Shown piece after piece: positions 34,162 through 41,733 of a stretch of 64,000 nucleotides of DNA; the first letter of the stretch is position 1, and every line of letters begins with the position of its first letter. Location of the stretch: NCBI GenBank assembly GCA_002353575.1, contig DEJQ01000019.1, positions 108,554 through 172,553 of the forward strand, written 5' to 3'. Position numbers and translations under genes: made by a program. This DNA is from Prevotellaceae bacterium UBA2744. GTDB taxonomy: Bacteria > Bacteroidota > Bacteroidia > Bacteroidales > Bacteroidaceae. The notes under the pieces were generated by a model. That model saw nothing but the letters and a program-made list of their open reading frames with translations. It had not been told where the DNA came from and made no database searches.

Positions 34162-35748
34162 ATGCAGAAGGTAATAGAAATACACAACGGAATAGCGCGA
34201 AACCCCATGTTCCGATTCCGTACACCCATTGAGTTCGAGATAAATGCAGGCGAACACATTGCCATCGTCGGTCCCAACGGCGGCGGCAAGAGTATGCTGG
34301 TCGATATCCTCACCGGCGCACACCCGCTTCAGCCCATGAACGACGTGAAGTACGACTTCCGTCCGTCGAAGGCAAAGATGGTAAGCGACAACATCAAGTA
34401 CATGACGTTCCGCGATTCCTACGGCACCACCGACGGAACCTACTACTATCAGCAGCGATGGAACCAGAACGACATAGACGAGACCCCGCTGGTCAGCGAC
34501 CTGCTCGACGAGTCGTTCCGCATTGCCGAGAACGGACTCATCCGCAAAACTGTCTTCGACAAGTTCATAGTCCGCGACGAGAGCGCCGAGGAAGAGGCAG
34601 CCCGACTGGCCCAGGAGGAGGCAGACCGCAAGGCCATGCACGAAGAACTCTCGAAGGTGCGCCGCCGCCTCTATGATATGTTCCATCTCGAACTGCTCGA
34701 AGACAAACACGTCATCATGCTCAGTTCAGGCGAGTTGCGCAAGTTCCAGATGACCAAGACGCTCATGACCAATCCGCGTGTGCTCATCATGGACAACCCC
34801 TTCATCGGTCTCGACGCAGGAGCACGCCAGCAGCTGCACGACTTCCTGAAGATTCTCACCGACGAAACGAACATCACTGTCGTCCTCGTGCTGTCGAAGA
34901 GCGACGACATCCCTGAATTCATCACTCATGTCTATCAGGTCCGCGACATGACAGTGCTGCCGAAGCAGACCCTTGCCGAATACCGCCAGTCGGTATCTCC
35001 CGTACCCAGCCGTATGCTGACCGACGAGAAGCGCGACCGCATCCTTGCACTGCCCTCCGAATCCGAACCGCCGTCTGCCGACGGGAATATCCTCGAATTC
35101 GACAATGTCAACATACGCTATGGCACACGTACCATACTGAAAGACCTCAACCTGACCGTTCGCAACGGTGAGCACTGGGCTCTCTCTGGCGAAAACGGCT
35201 CCGGCAAGTCAACCCTCCTCAGCATCGTCTGTGCCGACAACCCCCAGGCCTATGCCAACAACATCACACTCTTCGGACACAAACGCGGGTCGGGCGAAAG
35301 CATTTGGGACATCAAACGACACATCGGTTACATATCGCCCGAGATGCACCGTGCATTCCAGCGCGACATACCCGCTATCGACATCGTGGCTTCGGGACAG
35401 AGCGACATGAACGGACTCTACGTGAAACCCAAGTCGCCCGAGGCACGTCAGCGCTGCCTGTTCTGGATGTACATATTCGGAGTGGCACAGCACGCCGACA
35501 CCACTTTCCTGAAACTCTCTTCAGGCGAACAGCGACTGGTGCTGCTGGCACGCGCCTTCGTCAAGGACCCCTCGCTGCTCATCCTCGACGAACCCCTCCA
35601 CGGACTCGACCTGCTGAACCGCCGACTCGTGAAGGACGTGATAGAGACCTTCTGCAGCCGACAAAACAAAACACTCATCATGGTGACACACTACAAGGAA
35701 GAACTGCCTAAATGTATCGACCATTCCATTTTCTTGACACGGAATTAG
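34162..35748 (+). CDS. ModF-like protein with two ABC ATPase domains
   Basis: A 528-residue soluble protein with tandem ABC domains and no membrane segment. First domain: Walker A GPNGGGKSM near residue 40, signature LSSGELRKFQ, Walker B VLIMDNPFIGLD, in which Asn replaces the usual catalytic Glu. Second domain: Walker A GENGSGKST near 345, signature LSSGEQRLVLLARAF, Walker B LLILDEPLHGLD, H-loop VTHYKEE. A charged Glu/Ala/Arg-rich insertion (about 138-165) separates parts of the first domain. This layout matches ModF/PhrA proteins, whose role in molybdate uptake or DNA repair is uncertain. A GTG six bases upstream is an alternative start. Confidence 0.87.
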   Translation: MQKVIEIHNGIARNPMFRFRTPIEFEINAGEHIAIVGPNGGGKSMLVDILTGAHPLQPMNDVKYDFRPSKAKMVSDNIKYMTFRDSYGTTDGTYYYQQRWNQNDIDETPLVSDLLDESFRIAENGLIRKTVFDKFIVRDESAEEEAARLAQEEADRKAMHEELSKVRRRLYDMFHLELLEDKHVIMLSSGELRKFQMTKTLMTNPRVLIMDNPFIGLDAGARQQLHDFLKILTDETNITVVLVLSKSDDIPEFITHVYQVRDMTVLPKQTLAEYRQSVSPVPSRMLTDEKRDRILALPSESEPPSADGNILEFDNVNIRYGTRTILKDLNLTVRNGEHWALSGENGSGKSTLLSIVCADNPQAYANNITLFGHKRGSGESIWDIKRHIGYISPEMHRAFQRDIPAIDIVASGQSDMNGLYVKPKSPEARQRCLFWMYIFGVAQHADTTFLKLSSGEQRLVLLARAFVKDPSLLILDEPLHGLDLLNRRLVKDVIETFCSRQNKTLIMVTHYKEELPKCIDHSIFLTRN

Positions 35749-35790
35749 TCAAATATCTTTTCCTGTTTTCATAGTTACACAAAAATCATC

Positions 35791-35798
35791 TATCTTTG
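35791..35798 (+). promoter_or_regulatory. -7 box (TATCTTTG) for glnS
   Basis: TATCTTTGCA lies 19 bp before the glnS ATG, giving a very short leader. A TTTC at 35767-35770 sits 20 bp upstream where a -33 TTTG is expected. Confidence 0.6.
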
Positions 35799-35817
35799 CA
35801 AAAAAAATAACAACATA

Positions 35818-37572
35818 ATGGATATAGCAAACAACAACGAACAGCAGACCTATGAGTCTGTCAGCTTCGTAGAGGAAATACTGCGTAAGGATTTGGCAGA
35901 AGGTAAGAACGGCGGACGAATGCAGACTCGTTTCCCGCCGGAGCCAAACGGTTATCTTCACATAGGCCACGCCAAGGCCATTGCCCTCGACTTCGGAATG
36001 GCAAAGAAATACGGAGGCGTCTGCAACCTTCGCATGGACGACACCAACCCGCAGAAAGAAGACACGGAATATGTAGAGGCCATAAAGCGTGATATCGAGT
36101 GGCTCGGATTCAAGTGGGGCAACATCTACTACGCATCCGACTACTTCCAGCAGCTCTGGGACCTCGCCGTGGCTCTCATCAAGTCGGGCAAGGCTTATGT
36201 AGATGAACAGACCAGCGAACAGATAGCCGAACAGAAGGGCACACCGACACAGGCCGGAACTAACAGCCCCTTCCGCGACCGCCCCGTCGAGGAGAGCCTG
36301 CGCCTCTTCGAACAGATGAACAGCGGAACGATGGAACCCGGCAAGATGGTGCTCCGTGCCAAAATAGACATGGCAAGTCCGAATATGCACTTCCGCGACC
36401 CTATCATGTACCGTGTGCTTAATATGCCACACTGGCGTACAGGAAACAAATGGAATGCGTATCCTATGTACGACTTCACCCACGGACAGTGTGACTACTG
36501 GGAAGGAGTGACCCACAGCTGGTGTACACTCGAATTTGTCAGCCACCGTCCGCTCTACGACCTCTTCGTCGATTGGGCAAAGATAGAGGGTGGGGACGAC
36601 AAGCCGCTCGACGACAACCGCCCGCGACAGACCGAGTTCAACAAGCTCAACCTTACTCATATTCTATTAAGTAAGCGCAACCTGCTTATCCTCGTAAATG
36701 AGAAGATTGTAAACGGATGGGACGACCCACGTATGCCCACTATCTGCGGATTCCGCCGTCGTGGTTACAGCCCGGAAGGAATCCTCAGCTTCATAGACAA
36801 GATAGGATATACTAAGTTCGATGCACTCAACGAGATGTCTCTGTTCGAGAGTGCTGTCCGCGACGACCTCAACAAGCGGGCTCAGCGTGTCAGTGCCGTA
36901 CTCGACCCGCTTAGTCTTGTCATCACAAACTTCCCTGAAGGCGAAACCGAAGTATATACAGCACAGAACAATCCGGAGAACCCGGACGACGGAACACACG
37001 AGATAGAGTTCAGCCGCAAGCTGTGGATTGAACGCGAAGACTTCATGGAGGATGCTCCGAAGAAATTCTTCCGTCTCGGTCCGGGCAAGGAAGTACGCCT
37101 GAAGAACTCCTACATCATCCGTTGTTCTGAAAACTCCGAGGAATGTATCGTAAAGGATGCAGACGGAAACATTGTCGAAGTACGTGCTGAATTGGTTCCC
37201 GACACCAAGACCGGTCAGGCTAATTCAAATATGAAGATAAAGGGCAAGACCATCCATTGGGTCAGCCAGGCACACTGTCTCGAAGCCGAGGTGCGCAACT
37301 ACGACCGCCTGTGGCTCGTTGCCAATCCGCGCGACGAAGTAGCCAACTACTCTAAAGAGCATGGCGACCTGCGCGGCATCGAGGCTATGCGTCCGTTCCT
37401 CAACCCTAACAGTCTTGAAATCAAGAAAGCCTACGTGGAGAAATGGCTGCAGACCCGCAAGCCGCTCGACTACCTGCAGTTCCAGCGCATCGGTTACTAC
37501 AATGTCGATCCAGACTCTACACCAGACCACCTTGTGTTCAACCGCACAGTCGATCTGAAAGCATCAAAATAA
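35818..37572 (+). CDS. glnS: glutaminyl-tRNA synthetase
   Basis: A 584-residue class Ic synthetase that charges tRNA-Gln directly. The class I motif HIGH is in PEPNGYLHIGHAKAIAL (about residue 50), and the KMSKS equivalent is ILLSKRNLL. The N-terminal FVEEILRKDL and the C-terminal beta-barrel anticodon-binding region (HWVSQAH, VRNYDRLW) are as in E. coli GlnRS, which is similar in length. Its presence implies direct Gln charging rather than only the GatCAB route. Own promoter at 35791. Confidence 0.97.
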   Translation: MDIANNNEQQTYESVSFVEEILRKDLAEGKNGGRMQTRFPPEPNGYLHIGHAKAIALDFGMAKKYGGVCNLRMDDTNPQKEDTEYVEAIKRDIEWLGFKWGNIYYASDYFQQLWDLAVALIKSGKAYVDEQTSEQIAEQKGTPTQAGTNSPFRDRPVEESLRLFEQMNSGTMEPGKMVLRAKIDMASPNMHFRDPIMYRVLNMPHWRTGNKWNAYPMYDFTHGQCDYWEGVTHSWCTLEFVSHRPLYDLFVDWAKIEGGDDKPLDDNRPRQTEFNKLNLTHILLSKRNLLILVNEKIVNGWDDPRMPTICGFRRRGYSPEGILSFIDKIGYTKFDALNEMSLFESAVRDDLNKRAQRVSAVLDPLSLVITNFPEGETEVYTAQNNPENPDDGTHEIEFSRKLWIEREDFMEDAPKKFFRLGPGKEVRLKNSYIIRCSENSEECIVKDADGNIVEVRAELVPDTKTGQANSNMKIKGKTIHWVSQAHCLEAEVRNYDRLWLVANPRDEVANYSKEHGDLRGIEAMRPFLNPNSLEIKKAYVEKWLQTRKPLDYLQFQRIGYYNVDPDSTPDHLVFNRTVDLKASK

Positions 37573-37606
37573 TTCTAACAGAAGAAAATACAAAAATCAC
37601 CATACC

Positions 37607-39094
37607 TTGCGGAACGACTATTTTGACAGTGATGAATTTCGTGAAATCCTCGATGTCTATGAAGACTCGTTGAAGACTGGCATTACACCATATCTCGACA
37701 TCGATGACTACTCTGACATTGCCGATTACTACATGAATTCCGACAATTCATCCGAAGCTATAAGATGCGTGGAGAGCGGGCTCAATATATATCCTGACGA
37801 GCCCGTGCTTCTGCTCATCAAGTCCGGTGCATACATTTATCTGCATCGCTTCGAGGAAGCTGAAGAGATAGTCGAGTCGCTTTCTGCTGCCGGCAACAAC
37901 GAAGTGGCATACCAGAAGGCACAGTTGCAATATGCCCTTCACGACAATACGGAGAAGGCTGAGGAGATGTTTGCCGCATGGCTGGCAGACGAACGCGAAA
38001 ATGCCTTCAACGACGAGGAAGACGCGGAACAACGTGAAGAGTACATCCGCGACAACTACATCCATGTAATCACATCACTCATCGAACTGGCTCCAGGTCA
38101 TGTTTACGACGAGGAAGTGGTGAAGCGATGGGTAGAACTATATATCGTCAACTTCTCTCCGCTCGGCAATTACGACAGCGACCTGATTCTTGCTGACACA
38201 GTCCGTTCAGAGTGTCTCTATGATATGGTCATTAGGGTATATGGCAACCTGCTCGAAACCAATCCGTATCTGTCGCACGGATGGACTATCCTCTCCGCTG
38301 CCCAGTTTACCTGCAACCAGGTTGACGAGGCTCTCGACTCTGTTGAGTTCGCCTTGGCTATCGACCCCGAAGATACCGATGCCATGCTTACGAAAGCCCA
38401 CTGCCTGATGTTTCGTGAGAACTATGCCGATGCAGCACCTATTCTTGAGGAATATGTCAAGCGCACCCACGACGGCAGCCAGCAGCTGGCACTTGCCACC
38501 TGTTATGTAGAGAATGAGAACACCACCGCAGCACTTCGCTGTCTGCAGAAGGCAGAGATATTCTTCACGCGTTATTCTTCCGACAAGGACTACTACGCCA
38601 GTGCCTGCTTTGAGATGGCAGACCTCTACTTCGCGCTCAATCGTCTTGATAGGGCACGAAAATATATTGACAGGGCTGTGCGTCTCTCGCCCGACGAGAT
38701 AGAGTTCAACCTGCTTAATGCCACCCTGAAGCTGGCAGAGGATAAGTTTGACGAAGCCTTGCCGCTTTTCATTAGCTATATACAGAATCAGGATGATGTG
38801 GTTAATGCCGTCGTGAAGATAGCCACCCGGCTCATCGTATTCAATCTCGATCCTGTAGCACTCGAACTTCTCGACATCATCGAGCGCACATCTGTGAACT
38901 ATGAAGGAACCGAGAATATATATCCTTACAAGGCGCTCATCTATCTTCGTCGGAAAGACTACAAACTTGCAGCCCAGTATATGAAACTGGGCGAGCTGCA
39001 TTGTCCCGAGCTGACCCAGTGGGTGCTGTCCGACAATATACCCGTAGGAATGTCGCTTTCACGCTATTGCGAGATTATCTCAAAGCGAAAGTGA
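37607..39094 (+). CDS. cytoplasmic TPR protein, function unknown
   Basis: A 495-residue protein without a signal peptide, made of TPR repeats throughout: for example SEAIRCVESGLNIYPDEPV near 45-62, VDEALDSVEFALAIDPEDTD near 240, and RARKYIDRAVRLSPDEIEFN near 350. It is acidic. The best start is a TTG at 37607, since the frame opens with the conserved-looking NDYFDSDEFREILDVYE before the first ATG at residue 43; start confidence is low. It lies 34 bp after glnS and is probably co-transcribed. It converges on another TPR gene with a 69-bp gap and no clear terminator. Confidence 0.75.
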   Translation: MRNDYFDSDEFREILDVYEDSLKTGITPYLDIDDYSDIADYYMNSDNSSEAIRCVESGLNIYPDEPVLLLIKSGAYIYLHRFEEAEEIVESLSAAGNNEVAYQKAQLQYALHDNTEKAEEMFAAWLADERENAFNDEEDAEQREEYIRDNYIHVITSLIELAPGHVYDEEVVKRWVELYIVNFSPLGNYDSDLILADTVRSECLYDMVIRVYGNLLETNPYLSHGWTILSAAQFTCNQVDEALDSVEFALAIDPEDTDAMLTKAHCLMFRENYADAAPILEEYVKRTHDGSQQLALATCYVENENTTAALRCLQKAEIFFTRYSSDKDYYASACFEMADLYFALNRLDRARKYIDRAVRLSPDEIEFNLLNATLKLAEDKFDEALPLFISYIQNQDDVVNAVVKIATRLIVFNLDPVALELLDIIERTSVNYEGTENIYPYKALIYLRRKDYKLAAQYMKLGELHCPELTQWVLSDNIPVGMSLSRYCEIISKRK

Positions 39095-39163
39095 CACCAG
39101 TCTTAGTCCATGAAAAGGAAATCGGTATCGTCTTAGCGTCTTAACTTCTGTATAGAGGCATCA

Positions 39164-40741
39164 TCAGTTCTTGATAGTCAGTTTCCGTGTGTTTTTCTTT
39201 ATGATATTATAAGCAGAGTAGATACCCAGCTCACCTGCCTTCGACAGGTCCTGAATGGCAGCTTCGGTCTGGTCTGAAAGCAGCTTCAGCAGTCCGCGGT
39301 TGTAGTATGCCTCGGCGAAGATAGGATTAATGCTGATGGCAGTATCCAGATTTATGATAGCATCGGCAATGTTTCCGTTGTGTGCCTGTTCGTATGCCTT
39401 TTCGAAATATTTCATGGCATCGTCCGGAGCCACTTCTTTATATAGCTTCGAAGTCTTCTCCTGGGGCTTTATGAGGGTAGTCTCCACATTCCGGTTCTGC
39501 ACCTTACCTCTTATTTCGCTCGAATACTGCTTGGTTGCTTCCTCGTCGTCGGCAACCACCAGGCTCTGGTAGTCATCTATGTTGCGTTCCGACTGCTTTC
39601 TGGTCTTGTTCTTCTGGCGCGAAGTGGCAGTAGCATAGCCATATCGGTGGGCGATCTCCTCTCTCAGCACATGATCCTCGTCGCGTTTTGCTCCATTCAG
39701 GTCACCGATCTTACGTTTTGCGGCAGCTCGCCGTTGGTAACCGTATAGAAACTTCGGATATTCCTTGATTACGGTTGTGTAGTCGCGGATAGCCTCGGCA
39801 TACTCTCCGATATTGTCGAGCAATGTGGCGCGGTTGAAGATAGCCATCATGTCGTCGGGGTCTTTCTCGATGATGAAATTGAAATCCTCGATAGCCAGAT
39901 TGTCCTCACCCACATTGGCGCGGAGCAGTCCTCGGTTATAGTGTCCGATGAAGTTGTTCGGGTCGATCGACAGAGCCTGGTCATAGTCCTGCATGGCTCC
40001 CCTGTAGTTATTCTGATGGTAACGGCAGAGAGCACGGTTTATGTAATTGCCCGGTTGTTTAGGCTGTAGCCGCAAAGCCTCGTCGAACATACCCTCGGCA
40101 TCCTTGTATTGCTCTCTGTTTACCAGCAGCATGGCCTTTGCCGTCAGGGCAGGCACATTGTACTTGTCCACTTCGAGAGCCTTGTCGATAAACTCCTCAG
40201 CTTTGATGGTGTCGCCCGCCTGCATTTTTATCTGACTCTTTATGGTGTAGCCCTCCGCCTGCTTAGGCCATTTCTTGATCATGATGTCGCAGATAGAGTC
40301 AGCCACTTGCATACTGTCCATTTGCAGGTAGCATATGGTCAGGTTATGCCACAGGGTCTTGCTTCCAGGTTCCACCTCCACAGCCTTCGTATAGTCCTCG
40401 GCTGCACCGCTGAGCTTGCCGAGTTTTATTCTCGCAAGTCCTCTTACCTGATAACTGTTGGGGTAAAAGGGATTCTTCTCTATTGCCTTTGTGCAGTCTG
40501 CCTCGGCACCTGTGAAATCATCCAGGTAGAATTTGGCCAGTCCGCGGAAGAAATACGGTTCGTAGAGGTATGGCTTGGAGTTTATGACCAGGTTGAAATA
40601 CTGTATAGCCAAAACATAATCGTCGAAATAGATTGCATTCCGTCCGATATCTATCATTCGCGAAGTGTTTATCTGCGCCTGGGCAGGAAACAGCGACGAC
40701 AGACTGAGCAGCAGACTCAGTATTATTTGTTTGGCTTGCAT
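39164..40741 (-). CDS. exported TPR protein
   Basis: A 525-residue protein with signal peptide (1-22, ending AQAQ) and about ten TPR repeats from residue 35 to 345. Clear copies include YLYEPYFFRGLAKFYLDDFT, AEADCTKAIEKNPFYPNSY and YRGAMQDYDQALSIDPNN. A charged Arg/Lys-rich linker (about 365-430) and one more TPR pair at the end follow. It is periplasmic or surface-facing by its signal and is expected to be a scaffold. Its start overlaps the 3' end of def by 19 bp, so it belongs to the lptD-ruvX-def-TPR run. Confidence 0.85.
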   Translation of the reverse strand: MQAKQIILSLLLSLSSLFPAQAQINTSRMIDIGRNAIYFDDYVLAIQYFNLVINSKPYLYEPYFFRGLAKFYLDDFTGAEADCTKAIEKNPFYPNSYQVRGLARIKLGKLSGAAEDYTKAVEVEPGSKTLWHNLTICYLQMDSMQVADSICDIMIKKWPKQAEGYTIKSQIKMQAGDTIKAEEFIDKALEVDKYNVPALTAKAMLLVNREQYKDAEGMFDEALRLQPKQPGNYINRALCRYHQNNYRGAMQDYDQALSIDPNNFIGHYNRGLLRANVGEDNLAIEDFNFIIEKDPDDMMAIFNRATLLDNIGEYAEAIRDYTTVIKEYPKFLYGYQRRAAAKRKIGDLNGAKRDEDHVLREEIAHRYGYATATSRQKNKTRKQSERNIDDYQSLVVADDEEATKQYSSEIRGKVQNRNVETTLIKPQEKTSKLYKEVAPDDAMKYFEKAYEQAHNGNIADAIINLDTAISINPIFAEAYYNRGLLKLLSDQTEAAIQDLSKAGELGIYSAYNIIKKNTRKLTIKN

Positions 40742-41277
40742 TTATACGAAGCGCTAAACTTATTTTTAGTCATTGCTACGAGTTTCGACTTCAGCATCTG
40801 CTTGCGCAGCGGCCCCAGACGATCTACGAACATCTTTCCGTCCAGATGGTCGTTCTCGTGCTGAATCACACGGGCTGGGAAATCGTCGAACCACTCTTCA
40901 TGCTCTTCGAAATTCTCGTCCAGATAGTTCAGCAGCACTCGCTTCGGACGCTTCACATTCTCGTGGATGCCAGGCACCGACAGGCATCCCTCTTCATACG
41001 ACACCTGTTCGTCGCTCAGCTCTACTATCTCGGGATTGATGAATGTCTTCAGGTAGCCCTTGAATTCCGGATGCTCCTCGCTCAGACAGTCCAGATCCAC
41101 GATAAACAGTCTGATGGGCAGTCCCACTTGTGGTGCTGCCAGTCCCACACCCTCCGAATTGCGCAGGGTTTCATACATGTTCTTTATCAGTTCTTTCAGG
41201 TCGGGATAATTCTCTTCCACTTCTTCGGCAACTTGTCTCAGTACAGGTTGTCCGAATATGTACATTGGTAAAACCAT
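40723..41277 (-). CDS. def: peptide deformylase
   Basis: A 184-residue metalloenzyme that removes the formyl group from nascent chains, acting upstream of methionine aminopeptidase. All three active-site motifs are present: GVGLAAPQVG (about 43-52), EGCLSVPG with the metal-binding Cys (about 95-102), and QHENDHLDG (about 139-147). It starts one base after ruvX ends and overlaps the next gene. Length is normal. Confidence 0.97.
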   Translation of the reverse strand: MVLPMYIFGQPVLRQVAEEVEENYPDLKELIKNMYETLRNSEGVGLAAPQVGLPIRLFIVDLDCLSEEHPEFKGYLKTFINPEIVELSDEQVSYEEGCLSVPGIHENVKRPKRVLLNYLDENFEEHEEWFDDFPARVIQHENDHLDGKMFVDRLGPLRKQMLKSKLVAMTKNKFSASYKCKPNK

Positions 41278-41278
41278 A

Positions 41279-41698
41279 TTATATAAAGTGTTTATTATGT
41301 TCTAAGTATTCTTGAAGAATGATCGTAGCCGAAATCTTATCCACCAGTGCCTTGTCCTGCCGGGCTTTCTTGCCTATGCCCGAAGCCAGCATTGCCTTGT
41401 GTGCCAGCACCGATGTGAACCGTTCATCGTACATCTCGACTTTCTTCTCCGGATACAGCTTCCGCAGTCTGTTCACGAACGGGGTGATTCGCTTCATGTT
41501 CTCTGAATCCTCGCCGTCCATCTGTCTGGGATAGCCTACGACGATGGTCTCCACCTCTTCTTTCTCCATGTAGTCCTTCAGAAAAGCCTCCAGTTTTACA
41601 GTTTCTACCGTTTCCAGTCCGTTGGCGATGATCTGCATGGGGTCAGTCACGGCTATGCCTGTCCGCTTCTTTCCGTAGTCTATGGATAGGATTCTCAT
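41279..41698 (-). CDS. ruvX: RuvX/YqgF Holliday-junction resolvase-like nuclease
   Basis: A 139-residue RNase H-fold protein. The first catalytic Asp is in ILSIDYGKKRTGIAV, a conserved Glu segment is VETIVVGYPRQMDG, and the last Asp is in DERFTSVLAH and DKISATIILQ. YqgF proteins process pre-16S rRNA 5' ends in E. coli, and the resolvase activity is less certain. It lies 35 bp after the LptD-like gene and one base before def. Confidence 0.93.
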   Translation of the reverse strand: MRILSIDYGKKRTGIAVTDPMQIIANGLETVETVKLEAFLKDYMEKEEVETIVVGYPRQMDGEDSENMKRITPFVNRLRKLYPEKKVEMYDERFTSVLAHKAMLASGIGKKARQDKALVDKISATIILQEYLEHNKHFI

Positions 41699-41733
41699 TG
41701 GGCTTAAGGTTTCAAGTTTTCAATTATGCATTA

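Noticed and set aside
39095..39163. terminator between the two convergent TPR genes
   Set aside because: No convincing stem with a T-tract was found in the 69-bp gap.
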